From Chitinivibrionales bacterium (GTDB taxonomy: Bacteria > Fibrobacterota > Chitinivibrionia > Chitinivibrionales > JANQEN01): a stretch of 64,000 nt of DNA. The notes below the pieces were generated by a model. That model was not told where the DNA came from, made no database searches, and saw only the letters and a list, made by a program, of their open reading frames with translations. Made by a program: the position numbers and the translations under genes. The stretch covers positions 35,765-99,764 of the forward strand of contig JANQEN010000210.1 in NCBI GenBank assembly GCA_028278335.1. The letters run 5' to 3'. Of the stretch, positions 17,458-25,804 are shown one piece after another. Position 1 is the stretch's first letter, and each line of letters begins with the position of its first letter.

Positions 17458-18270
17458 TCAGCGCTTCCGATAATTTTTTGCCCCTCTGTCCACTGATTTG
17501 TTTTGGTGTTTTTCCTGTTTCTGTTTAAAACCCATTGCCTTAAGGGCGGCTACCTCCCGTTCAGACAATCTACGAAAAGCTCCTCGCTTTAAGGTGCCCA
17601 GTTTGATAGCGGCAAATCTGATTCGTTTGAGTCGAAGTACTGTATGCTCTAAACCCTCGATCATTCTTCGAATATGACGATTTTTACCCTCATACAAAAC
17701 AATCTCATACCAATATCCGCTTGCATAAACCCCCTCCAGCACCTGCACTGAGCCTGCCAAGAGATGTTGATTGTCGGAATAAACCCCATGATGAGTCATT
17801 GTCTCTATCTCTTCATTGGACAGGACCGAATCTACTCGAACATGGTACACCTTTTTAATGTGGTATCGAGGATGGGTCAAAGCATGAACAAGATCACCGT
17901 CATTGGTCATCAAAAGAAGTCCCTCGGAGTTTCTATCCAACCGACCAACATACTTAAGATGTATTGCATCAAAACCAGCCTCTTGAAGGGCGGTGTATAC
18001 TGTTTTTCTATTCTCTGGATCACGGGCTGTGACAACAACCCCCCTTGATTTATGGTAGGCTATATACTGTTTTTCTCGAATCACCTCTATGGTTTTCCCG
18101 TTGTATTGCACAACATCCCTGCCAGGAACAACCTTGGTCCCAAGAGTGGTAACGGTTTGCCCGTTGATTAAGATCTTCCCCGATTCTATCAGTCGATCAC
18201 AATCGCGTCGAGAGCCCAAACCACATTGAGCTAAAAAGCGGTTGAGCCGTAATGCTTCGATTTCTATCAT
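17458..18270 (-). CDS. Pseudouridine synthase, RsuA/RluB family
   Basis: About 270 residues. N-terminal S4 RNA-binding domain (RLNRFLAQCGLGSRRDCDRLI, about 5-60) followed by the RsuA-type catalytic domain with the active Asp in GRLDRNSEGLL and the closing motif GKNRHIRRM. Isomerises uridine in 23S (RluB-like) or 16S rRNA; the extended, basic C-tail (KQKQEKHQNKSVDRGAK) is typical of RluB-type enzymes. Start set at ATG 18270, one base after the upstream stop, with AAAGG overlapping that stop; the track's 16 extra residues lie in the previous gene. Confidence 0.9.
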   Translation of the reverse strand: MIEIEALRLNRFLAQCGLGSRRDCDRLIESGKILINGQTVTTLGTKVVPGRDVVQYNGKTIEVIREKQYIAYHKSRGVVVTARDPENRKTVYTALQEAGFDAIHLKYVGRLDRNSEGLLLMTNDGDLVHALTHPRYHIKKVYHVRVDSVLSNEEIETMTHHGVYSDNQHLLAGSVQVLEGVYASGYWYEIVLYEGKNRHIRRMIEGLEHTVLRLKRIRFAAIKLGTLKRGAFRRLSEREVAALKAMGFKQKQEKHQNKSVDRGAKNYRKR

Positions 18271-18271
18271 G

Positions 18272-19606
18272 TTACCTTTCTGTGAGAAGAGAAAATAGGG
18301 CCAATACTGAATCAACAACCAAAACCTTTTTTCTGGCTATTTTAGCAATTCTCTTTGCCGAGAATCCATCCAATGTATAGCCAAGATAGTTAAACATTAC
18401 CGCCGGAAGGATCACAGCTGTGTAATCTCCTTTAGTTTTTCCTATTGTAGAAATAATATCTCCTGCAGTCACCAGGCCGGCTACTGTCACCAGGGGACCA
18501 AAAAAAATATTTTCCACAACAGCCAAATCAATTCGGTGTTGCTTTAAATGTTGATTACATTCATCTATAATTTTATTGATAAAGGGTGCTGCGCTTTGGG
18601 CAGTTAAAACCAAATATCGTTTAAACGATGATTTCTTGCCATCACCCTTTGACAATGAGCTTTTCAGCTTTTTTTTACACTCTTTCCAGTCCTGCAGAAG
18701 CAATCGCACCAATCCAACCCCATTCTCAATTTGGGGATACTCTTCATAGTATCTATTTGATGGAATTGATTGCCCAGCCTTAATAAAAAACTCATCAGCA
18801 AGGAAGAGTCGCCGCGCTCCAGAGGCCTGTTGATCCTTTTCACTGATTGGATTGACCAGATCAATAATAGATTGTGCATTGCTCTTAGTTACTGGTGACA
18901 AAGGCTTCTTACGATGTTTGGTAAGCCCTACTGGAACAACAGCAATTGAAAGAAGCGAATCCTTAAACCCAAGAAGGTCTTTAAGCGTCTTTTTAAGGAC
19001 AGTCCCATCATTGATCCCTGGACAAACAACAATCTGTGTATGAAACTGAATACCACAATCAGCCAGTGTTTGCAGCTGTTCCATGATGAGGCCAGCCTTG
19101 GGATTGTTGATCATAGCTTTGCGCACCGAAGGATCAGTGGCATGTACAGAGACATAAAGTGGTGAGAGGCCAAGTTGGTCAATTTTTTGAAACGTACCTG
19201 CAGTAAAAGAGGTTAGAGTAATGTAATTACCATCCATAAAGGAGTACCGATAATCCTCATCCTTTACATAGAGATTTTTTCGCATACCCCTAGGAAGTTG
19301 ATCAATAAAGCAGAAAATGCATCTATTTTTGCATCGATCAACCACAGTTCTTCCAAAGGAGACGCCTAAAAACTCCCCCGGCTCTCGAAACACCAAAACT
19401 GTTCTTGTTTTGCCCCGTCTTTGTATGTGACACTCAAACTCATCGCAGGCAGCCTCAAAGGAGAAGTCAAGCTCATCGTGAATCGATGTGCCATTGACGA
19501 AACAAATTCGATCACCCTTTCGTACACCAGCCCGATAGAGTGGTGACTCAGACATGATCTTTTTTACTTCAATACCATCGCTGCTATTTTGTGCTTTTCG
19601 GTTCAT
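18272..19606 (-). CDS. DUF512 radical SAM protein with N-terminal PDZ-like domain
   Basis: 444 residues of the TIGR03279-type family. PDZ-like domain at about 10-75 (SPLYRAGVRKGDRICFVNG), then a radical SAM cluster motif C-x3-C-x2-C (CKNRCIFC) and the DUF512 C-terminal domain ending with ILPAVMFNYLGYTLDG. It should bind a 4Fe-4S cluster and SAM; the reaction is unknown for the family. First gene of a unit with the pseudouridine synthase (one-base gap), which hints at, but does not prove, a role in RNA or ribosome modification. Confidence 0.9.
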   Translation of the reverse strand: MNRKAQNSSDGIEVKKIMSESPLYRAGVRKGDRICFVNGTSIHDELDFSFEAACDEFECHIQRRGKTRTVLVFREPGEFLGVSFGRTVVDRCKNRCIFCFIDQLPRGMRKNLYVKDEDYRYSFMDGNYITLTSFTAGTFQKIDQLGLSPLYVSVHATDPSVRKAMINNPKAGLIMEQLQTLADCGIQFHTQIVVCPGINDGTVLKKTLKDLLGFKDSLLSIAVVPVGLTKHRKKPLSPVTKSNAQSIIDLVNPISEKDQQASGARRLFLADEFFIKAGQSIPSNRYYEEYPQIENGVGLVRLLLQDWKECKKKLKSSLSKGDGKKSSFKRYLVLTAQSAAPFINKIIDECNQHLKQHRIDLAVVENIFFGPLVTVAGLVTAGDIISTIGKTKGDYTAVILPAVMFNYLGYTLDGFSAKRIAKIARKKVLVVDSVLALFSLLTER

Positions 19607-19663
19607 TAGTTCCTAATTCATCAGTGAATTGGGTATAAGTATATTACAATTTATAAATAGGAA

Positions 19664-19699
19664 AATAAAAAAAGGGAATTGATTATTCATCAATTCCCT
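19664..19699 (-). terminator. Rho-independent terminator of the small secreted protein gene
   Basis: Perfect 10-base arms GGGAATTGAT / ATCAATTCCC with a six-base loop, followed on the minus strand by TTTTTTTATTTT. Lies 26 bases after the stop of the 71-residue gene, and supports that gene as real. Confidence 0.92.
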
Positions 19700-19725
19700 C
19701 AATAATTCTCTTGTTCTTCGATTTT

Positions 19726-19941
19726 TTACAGGAACATGTCCTTTATCTTGGACCAGTTGGAATTTTTAATATTCCGAACCTGTTTTCCCTTGACAGCAGC
19801 CTTCTTAGTTTTGGCAGTCTTGGTTGTCTGCATAGTAGCACTCTTTTGTGTGGTATTCTTTTTCTGCGCTGTATCATTTGCAGTGGCAGTGAATAACACA
19901 CTGGAGAGCCCAATTATAAGAAGTGTTCTAAAAAGTTTCAT
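19726..19941 (-). CDS. Small secreted basic protein
   Basis: 71 residues: signal peptide about 1-22 (LFRTLLIIGLSSVLFTATA), then a Thr/Lys/Gln-rich, highly basic, low-complexity region (KTAKTKKAAVKGK) and a short conserved-looking end (NWSKIKDMFL). The real terminator directly behind and the signal peptide argue for a gene; the plus-strand ORF opposite (19736-19948) is its shadow. Ribosome site weak. No family recognised; a periplasmic or surface polyanion-binding role is only a guess. Confidence 0.65.
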   Translation of the reverse strand: MKLFRTLLIIGLSSVLFTATANDTAQKKNTTQKSATMQTTKTAKTKKAAVKGKQVRNIKNSNWSKIKDMFL

Positions 19942-20073
19942 ACTATAAACCGTAATCTACGCCCTATCATTAACGTTACTATCCAATAATATACCAAAAT
20001 TACACCATTTTTGCGAAAAAAAAATAATTTTTTTTATTTAATAAGCCCAGAGACTACTCTTCCTAAAAAGATT

Positions 20074-20439
20074 CTATCCGAGATGTTCAATGAGTGTATC
20101 TCTTATTTCATTAAATAATAGCGGCTTATGAATGATGCCGTGGATTCCGTCGGCGGCAAGGATATGATTGTCCAGTCGACCCTTCCAACTGGTGATGACG
20201 AAAAATTTTGTAGCCGGACAGTTATCTCTAATCCAACGAGCAACACCGCGAGCTCCATTTTTTTTGACACAGAGTGCAGCAAACACAATGTTGAATGGCT
20301 TTGCCGAAAGCTCAGCAATCCCCTCTTCCGAAGAGCCAGCCTCAGAAACAGTACAGCCCAAACGGGCTAAGGCTTTCTTAAAGGAAGAACGAAGTCCGCA
20401 ATTTTCATCAATAACTAAGGCTTTAATAAAATATCCCAT
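20074..20439 (-). CDS. Degenerate response-regulator receiver (pseudo-receiver)
   Basis: 121-residue stand-alone receiver. The acidic pair D11/E12, the Thr/Ser switch position (VITSW) and Lys 105 (HKPL) are kept, but the strand that should carry the phospho-acceptor Asp reads NIVFAALCV, with Ala 55 in its place. It therefore cannot be phosphorylated in the normal way and may bind a partner constitutively. Start placed at ATG 20439 (MGYFIKAL) with AGG upstream; the track's 31 extra residues do not fit the fold. Divergent from the anchored STAS-like gene. Confidence 0.78.
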   Translation of the reverse strand: MGYFIKALVIDENCGLRSSFKKALARLGCTVSEAGSSEEGIAELSAKPFNIVFAALCVKKNGARGVARWIRDNCPATKFFVITSWKGRLDNHILAADGIHGIIHKPLLFNEIRDTLIEHLG

Positions 20440-20736
20440 AAGCAACCTAGATGTTGTAGCTATAAACATGCCAGGAAAGCATTTAAGCGCTTTATTTCCA
20501 TTAATATCAACAAATTGCACCCCATGGACCAAATTCGATCTTGTAATTCAAAATATATAAATGTAGTATATAAACCATATATTGTACAAAATTGCCCGAA
20601 TCGTGGGATTATTGGAAAGTAGGCAATGATCCATGTCATACTATATGGTTCTACAATGTATTTTAATAGGTAAGGTACACCCTTTGTCTGTGCAATAGAA
20701 AAATTGTATGGATCTTCGACTGGAAGGATACTCTCT

Positions 20737-21579
20737 ATGACTATCACCACCATATCTGTGATTTACATAATAGTGGGCTCTTTAGCACTAGTCTCAATCC
20801 TTTTGGCTATTATCACCTGGGTAAAGCTTGCCTCGACGACTGCTGCTATCAACGATTTACAAGATGAGCTAGATAAAAAGACCCGTACCATGGATGTGCG
20901 CCAACAGAAAAGCTATACTGATCCATCGGCAGATGGAATTGCATCGGGTCCCGTGGCACAGGTGTTTCCCCAAGCGGGTGATCAAAAAATTGAAATTGTT
21001 CGAAACGTCCGAAGTCAATTTGACACACCGGACATGCCGGTGGTCAGTCCTCAGAGCTCAACTGATCCACACACCATGCCAACCGCAACCTATGCCACAC
21101 AGCCACCTGTTGACAAAGAGAGTGATCATAAACAAACCATGCCTGTTATATCACCGGATTCCGTCGAACCTCAAGAGGAACCAGCACTCTCACCCGATGA
21201 AGGGATTATGTTTGCTACCAGCAATAAACCCGAGGATGATGTACTTGATGTTGTTGATGAGCCAACAACGGTTCCACCCCAACAACCGGTAAACAATAAT
21301 GTTCTTTCTATCCCACTCTACTCCCAATCCAGCAAAGACGCTGACTTTGCCCTATTGTGGAAAACTCTGACAGAAGCTCTTGACAAATCAAGAAACTTGC
21401 ATGTCACCATCGACTTTTCCAACATTCTTTTTCTCTATGAGAAGGAGATTGAATACCTTTTAAAAATCCACCAAATCGCCACAATAAAAGGGGCCCGCCT
21501 CTCATTTTCTAACTATAGCCAAGAACTGGCACAAATCATTTCCCAAGACACTACCTTAAAACAATATATAGGAGTTTAA
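20737..21579 (+). CDS. Membrane-anchored STAS-like protein with Pro/Glu-rich linker
   Basis: 280 residues. One membrane segment at about 7-30 (IYIIVGSLALVSILLAIITWV), a short coiled coil (INDLQDELDKK), a long disordered linker rich in P, E, D, T and S (about 60-190), and a C-terminal domain (about 195-280) resembling STAS (HVTIDFSNILFLYEKEIEYLLKI). The usual DSxG phospho-Ser site is absent. Start at ATG 20737 with GGAAGGA upstream; the track's TTG start is less likely. Eight bases before tsaD, so probably co-transcribed. Could present a STAS module at the membrane. Confidence 0.7.
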   Translation: MTITTISVIYIIVGSLALVSILLAIITWVKLASTTAAINDLQDELDKKTRTMDVRQQKSYTDPSADGIASGPVAQVFPQAGDQKIEIVRNVRSQFDTPDMPVVSPQSSTDPHTMPTATYATQPPVDKESDHKQTMPVISPDSVEPQEEPALSPDEGIMFATSNKPEDDVLDVVDEPTTVPPQQPVNNNVLSIPLYSQSSKDADFALLWKTLTEALDKSRNLHVTIDFSNILFLYEKEIEYLLKIHQIATIKGARLSFSNYSQELAQIISQDTTLKQYIGV

Positions 21580-21587
21580 TTTTATCT

Positions 21588-22571
21588 ATGCTCGTCTTAG
21601 GTTTAGAATCATCCTGTGATGAAACATCTATAGCATTACTGCAAAACAACTCCATCATTGCCAATAAAATTTACACACAGGAAGTACATTCTCAATATGG
21701 TGGTGTAGTACCCGAAATTGCTTCCCGCGCCCATATCGAGAAGGTCGACCGACTCTGCACTGCTGTTTTTGAGGAGAGTGGCCTAAAGACCACCGATGTT
21801 GAACTAATTGCTGTAACTGACAGCCCAGGACTTGCCGGTGCCCTCCTTGTGGGTATAAGCTTTGGTTTGGGATTACACACCAGTTATGGCATCCCCGTTA
21901 CCGGAGTGAATCATTTAGAGGGGCATATCCTCTCGGTACTCCTTGAAAATAGTGAAATCACCTTTCCCTTTCTTGCTTTGGTAGTTTCGGGCGGGCATAC
22001 AGCTATTTACCGTGTGGATGATTATGGTTGTTACATACGATTGGGACAGACCATTGACGATGCCGCAGGCGAAGCCTTTGACAAAATTGGAAAGCTATTG
22101 GGATTTCCCTATCCAGCCGGTCGGGAGATTGAAACCCAAGCACGTAGTTATCAATCTGAGGAATGTATCCCCTTTCCGGTGGCCCGTCTGTCAACACCAG
22201 GAATTGACTTTAGCTTTAGCGGATTAAAAACGGCAGTAAAGTATCATCTTGCAGAAAAAGATGAGACCTATATAAAAAATAACATCCCCTTGATATGTTA
22301 CTCCTTTCAAAAGACTATTATAACCTCACTGGTTAATAATATGGCCCGCGCTGTCGAAGAGACCGGTATCGAGCGTATTGCCTTGGTTGGTGGCGTCGCC
22401 TGCAACAAAACCCTTAGAGAAGCATTGGCAGCTCAATTTGATGATCGAGTCTACTTTCCCTCGCCTCTACTCTGCACAGACAATGCAGCAATGATTGCCA
22501 AAGCTGGGTACGAACGTTTTAAACGAAATGAGACTCGAATTCCCCGCATGAGTCCTAACAGTTCTTTTTGA
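21588..22571 (+). CDS. tsaD: tRNA N6-adenosine threonylcarbamoyltransferase
   Basis: 327 residues, normal for TsaD. Transfers the threonylcarbamoyl group to A37 of ANN-reading tRNAs, with TsaB/TsaE. Metal-binding His pair H109/H113 in NHLEGHI, the ATP-binding start GLESSCDETS, SGGHTAIY and GGVACNKTLRE are all present. The later modifying enzyme MtaB, which methylthiolates t6A, is encoded at 26754 in the same window. Short spacer to the upstream STAS-like gene. Confidence 0.97.
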   Translation: MLVLGLESSCDETSIALLQNNSIIANKIYTQEVHSQYGGVVPEIASRAHIEKVDRLCTAVFEESGLKTTDVELIAVTDSPGLAGALLVGISFGLGLHTSYGIPVTGVNHLEGHILSVLLENSEITFPFLALVVSGGHTAIYRVDDYGCYIRLGQTIDDAAGEAFDKIGKLLGFPYPAGREIETQARSYQSEECIPFPVARLSTPGIDFSFSGLKTAVKYHLAEKDETYIKNNIPLICYSFQKTIITSLVNNMARAVEETGIERIALVGGVACNKTLREALAAQFDDRVYFPSPLLCTDNAAMIAKAGYERFKRNETRIPRMSPNSSF

Positions 22572-22596
22572 CATTACTGAAAAAGTATCAAGATAG

Positions 22597-22625
22597 TTTA
22601 CATTTCTCCACGGTGATTTTATAAT
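22597..22625 (+). promoter_or_regulatory. Sigma-70-type promoter for the 50-residue membrane protein
   Basis: TTTACA (22597-22602), 17-base spacer, TATAAT (22620-22625): one mismatch to consensus. Places the transcript start near 22632, 27 bases before the small ORF, and so supports that ORF as a separate gene. Confidence 0.75.
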
Positions 22626-22658
22626 GAGAATGGCACCCCAAGCAAAAGCGAGGACTCT

Positions 22659-22811
22659 ATGACTATCTATGTAATAAGCGGCTTAGCCCTATTACTCTGT
22701 GTTTATATTCTCAGTCTCTGTGTTCAGTTGATTGGCATGGAAAAATCAATTACTAAAATTTCCTATATTGTTGAGCATAAAGTAGCAAGACTTTACAAAA
22801 GTGCTGAGTGA
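22659..22811 (+). CDS. Small single-span membrane protein (50 residues, not in ORF track)
   Basis: ATG preceded by CGAGGACTCT; 50 codons ending in TGA. The product has one membrane helix at about 4-25 (YVISGLALLLCVYILSLC) followed by a basic amphipathic tail (MEKSITKISYIVEHKVARL). A near-consensus promoter sits just upstream, and a repeat element begins 19 bases after the stop. Below the 60-residue cut of the track. Topology suggests N-out, C-in; function unknown, possibly a regulator of a larger membrane protein. Confidence 0.65.
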   Translation: MTIYVISGLALLLCVYILSLCVQLIGMEKSITKISYIVEHKVARLYKSAE

Positions 22812-22830
22812 CCAACCTTACTGATTTTTT

Positions 22831-23039
22831 AACCCAGATTATGCAGTAGGAGAAGATGCAGAAGTGCAAGATTATGACTTAGTAAGACTTGAAGGTTTTG
22901 AAGGGCATATCTACAAGGTGATATGGCCGAAAAGCCTGAAAGTCTTGATAGACATCGGATTACAGGCTACTTCCCAAGCGTACATCCGGTCAAAGTCGTG
23001 GTGTGCTGCTGCGCAACTTCCTATTGCATAATCTGGGTT
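22831..23039 (+). repeat. Dispersed TIR element, copy 3 (full length)
   Basis: 209 bases, the most complete copy. Ends AACCCAGATTATGCA and TGCATAATCTGGGTT are perfect 15-base inverted repeats; with mismatches the arms extend to about 38 bases (…TAGGA.GTAG…GCAGAAG). Internal hairpin GGCATATC/GATATGGCC. A frame runs open across about 65 codons without a start (…VQDYDLVRLEGF…). The right end abuts the stop codon of the permease gene on the other strand. All other copies look like deletion products of this form. Confidence 0.92.
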
Positions 23040-24103
23040 TAAATAATCGAGTAACTCTTTAAATAAAAATAGAGTACCTCAAAGGTCACTTTCACAATAC
23101 TGATAATGGGTACTGCGATAACCATACCCAAGACACCACCCAGCTGTCCACCCACGGTCACCCCAATAATGACTATAAGCGGATGTAAATTGACACTCTT
23201 ACCAACAGCAATGGGGTACACAAAGGTTCCCTCTAAAAATTGGACAATAGCAAAGACAATCACAATGGAGAGAATTGACCACACCGTAATTCCCTCGGGA
23301 CTCATAAAGGCAACAAAAACAGCTGGAATAAAACCAATGATCGGCCCTAAATAGGGAATAAGATTACCCGCCCCAGCAACAATACCAATAACTAAAAAGT
23401 AAGGTAAACCAATAAGAGCAAGGCCAATGGAAGTCATAATCCCCACTGCTGCTGCATCAATAAGCTGGCCCCGTATAAAATATTTAAGCGCCGAAGTTAC
23501 CTTATCAAAGAGAAGAATGGTCATCTCGAAGTAGGTATTTGGCACCATTCGTAACAGAGCCTTATTGATCAAGTGACCATCGACTAAAAGAAAAAATGAG
23601 ACAATTGGTACAATAACAACGAGTGAGAGAATCGAAAAGAAACTTGACAGATGTGTTATTAGGGCATCAATATCAATACCACTATTTTGAGAAAGCCTTT
23701 CCTGCACAAAGGTCAAAAGATCGGGGATCTCGATTTCGGGAAACTTTTTTTCCAAAGTCTTCTGGGTCGCCACAATCATTGCTTCAACCTTCTCTTGGTA
23801 TTGGGGAAGGTCCTGGGCAAAGCTCTGGGCCTCATTAATCAATTTAGGTACAACAAATACGGCTGTACCAACAGCAATGAGTATAATAAAAACATAAATC
23901 CCTAAAATAATGGTGATCCTTCTTAGACCTTTAGCCTCTAAAAAATTTACCAGAGGATCTAAAAGTAGGGTTAATAAGACCGAGGCCAGCAAAGCACCAA
24001 ATAGCAGTTTACCCACATACAAGAGGGATATGATCACCACCACAACCAGAGCATAGTATCCAAATTTTACCAAAAGATGTGACGACGTTGCCTGCTTATT
24101 CAC
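23039..24103 (-). CDS. AI-2E/PerM-family membrane protein
   Basis: About 354 residues with seven to eight membrane segments in the family pattern: three near the N-terminus, a soluble insert (about 100-170, QDLPQYQEKVEAMI), then the conserved C-terminal core with GAGNLIPYLGPIIGFIPA and HPLIVIIGVTVGGQLGG. Family members export diverse small molecules or act as Na+/H+ antiporters; the substrate cannot be read. Start proposed at GTG 24103 (VNKQATSS) with AAAGGAG ten bases away, overlapping the previous gene by eight bases; the track start at 24166 lies deeper in that gene. The stop lies at the edge of repeat copy 3. Confidence 0.87.
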   Translation of the reverse strand: MNKQATSSHLLVKFGYYALVVVVIISLLYVGKLLFGALLASVLLTLLLDPLVNFLEAKGLRRITIILGIYVFIILIAVGTAVFVVPKLINEAQSFAQDLPQYQEKVEAMIVATQKTLEKKFPEIEIPDLLTFVQERLSQNSGIDIDALITHLSSFFSILSLVVIVPIVSFFLLVDGHLINKALLRMVPNTYFEMTILLFDKVTSALKYFIRGQLIDAAAVGIMTSIGLALIGLPYFLVIGIVAGAGNLIPYLGPIIGFIPAVFVAFMSPEGITVWSILSIVIVFAIVQFLEGTFVYPIAVGKSVNLHPLIVIIGVTVGGQLGGVLGMVIAVPIISIVKVTFEVLYFYLKSYSII

Positions 24104-24635
24104 CGTTTTCACACTCCTTTTGACCCTCAATACTCCCCACACCCTGCAGTGCTTCAAGGTTTTCATTGGCCTTGACTAATCGCTTGCAAATCAGTCGAGA
24201 GATATTCTTTACAATTTTAGCCGCTAAACGAGGATTTCTATCAAAGACATTATCAAGGTCAGGTTTACAAAAGGCCAACAGGATCGTCTCTTTTTCTGCA
24301 ACCGCACTGGCACTGCGGGGGATCTCGTCGATGAGTGCCATTTCACCAAAAAAGTTACGCTCACCAATGGTGGCAAGTTTAAGAACCTGCCCCTCCTTTG
24401 TCTTTTTCTGTATCAGAACTTCTCCGCTCTTAATTATATACATACCGGCACCGGGCATATCCTCACCAAAGATAACTTCTCCTACACCAAAGCGTCGCTG
24501 ATGAATATTGCGCTCCACCATAACCAACTCCCAGTCACTTAAGCCTTCAAAGGCTGGAAGCTCTCGCATAAGCGCTATCTTGCTGCGTTTCTCCTTTGGT
24601 GGACCAAATATATATGACCAGACTGGATTATCCAC
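24096..24635 (-). CDS. Cyclic-nucleotide-binding domain protein
   Basis: 179 residues. One cNMP-binding beta-barrel (about 28-150): FGVGEVIFGEDMPGAGMYIIKSGEV and the phosphate-binding cassette FFGEMALIDEIPRSASAVA with the key Glu and Arg-Ser, so it should bind cAMP or cGMP. No DNA-binding or kinase domain follows, only a helical tail. GTG start with GGAGG upstream. Overlaps the permease gene by eight bases, so the two products are probably made together and the domain may gate or regulate that permease (inference). Confidence 0.86.
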   Translation of the reverse strand: MDNPVWSYIFGPPKEKRSKIALMRELPAFEGLSDWELVMVERNIHQRRFGVGEVIFGEDMPGAGMYIIKSGEVLIQKKTKEGQVLKLATIGERNFFGEMALIDEIPRSASAVAEKETILLAFCKPDLDNVFDRNPRLAAKIVKNISRLICKRLVKANENLEALQGVGSIEGQKECENGE

Positions 24636-24751
24636 TGTACCTCCACAGACAAAAAATGATCAAAAAGCTTCTTAAATTATACAGTTCAAGAGATGGCTCT
24701 TCCACTCTTTTTATCCTAAGTCTATAGGATTAAATCGAAGGAAGCAAGAAA

Positions 24752-25660
24752 TTATTCCTGAAGATCTCCAAACATGGCATCCACATAGGATTCTGCATCG
24801 AAATTTTGTAAATCCTCAACACCCTCACCAACACCAATTTTTCGGATGGGAATAGCAAACTTTTTTGCCAAGGCCAGTGCAATACCACCCTTTGCAGTAC
24901 CATCAAGTTTGGTGATAATGAGACCGGTAACCTCTAAAAGTTCATTAAAAACTTCTGCCTGTTTTATGGCGTTCTGTCCAATAGTCGCATCAATAACCAA
25001 CAGTACCTCATTGGGGGCATGGGCAATGTTTCTTTTAAGGACCCGATTAATCTTGTCAAGCTCGTTCATGAGGTTTTTCTTGTTATGCAGCCTTCCTGCT
25101 GTGTCAAGAATTAACACATCGGTTCCCCGTGCTTTGGCCGCCTCCAGGGCATCAAAGGCAACAGAGGCAGGATCTGCACCTTCATGTTGAGCAATGAATT
25201 CTGCGCCAGTTCTCTCTGCCCAGACCTTGAGCTGTTCGATTGCACCGGCACGAAAGGTATCCACCGCACCAAACATCACCTTTCTCTGTTCTAAGGCGTA
25301 TTCACGGGCAAGCTTTCCCACGGTTGTTGTCTTGCCGACGCCGTTAACACCAACTACCAAAATAACCCACGGTTTCGGCGGAAACTCATCGGGCTCTTTA
25401 GTGACGGTAAGCATCTCAACCATGATCTTCTTTAAGAGGGCATAGGCTTCCCCGGTCGTGGTTACTCCCTCCTGTGCAATCCGTTCTCGAAGAGTATCCA
25501 GAATATCCAGGGACAAATCCATACCAATATCAGCAGAGACCAGGGCGTCCTCCAATGATTCATAGAACTCCTCATCAAAAGTTCTGTTTACACCAACAAT
25601 CGAGCCAATTTGTGAACGTGTTTTGGACAATCCGCTTTTAAGCCGTGAAATTAATCCCAT
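24752..25660 (-). CDS. ftsY: Signal recognition particle receptor FtsY
   Basis: 302 residues: the NG core without the acidic A domain. N domain (FDEEFYESLEDALVSADIG), then the SRP GTPase with G1 GVNGVGKTTTVGKLA, DTFRAGAIEQL, G3 DTAGRLHNK, G4 TKLDGTAKGG and GVGEGVEDL. Delivers ribosome-nascent chains with Ffh/4.5S RNA to the SecYEG translocon. Stands alone between the cNMP-domain gene and the HDOD gene. Confidence 0.96.
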   Translation of the reverse strand: MGLISRLKSGLSKTRSQIGSIVGVNRTFDEEFYESLEDALVSADIGMDLSLDILDTLRERIAQEGVTTTGEAYALLKKIMVEMLTVTKEPDEFPPKPWVILVVGVNGVGKTTTVGKLAREYALEQRKVMFGAVDTFRAGAIEQLKVWAERTGAEFIAQHEGADPASVAFDALEAAKARGTDVLILDTAGRLHNKKNLMNELDKINRVLKRNIAHAPNEVLLVIDATIGQNAIKQAEVFNELLEVTGLIITKLDGTAKGGIALALAKKFAIPIRKIGVGEGVEDLQNFDAESYVDAMFGDLQE

Positions 25661-25804
25661 TACAATACCCTTCTGGAATTCTTATAAAAAGAGATCTGAT
25701 TTTACATAGTGTTCCGGTATATTAGGTTGGTGTAGCAGAACAGATCCAATAGGAACAATCCGTACCTCGACTAAAACCGGCGTAGTAAAATACTTTTTCC
25801 CCAA

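Noticed and set aside
19736-19948. Plus-strand hydrophobic ORF opposite the small secreted protein
   Set aside because: Shadow of the minus-strand gene, which has a signal peptide and a terminator in the right place.
20128-20560. Plus-strand ORFs opposite the pseudo-receiver
   Set aside because: The minus-strand product has a clear receiver fold; the plus-strand frames show no domain or ribosome site.
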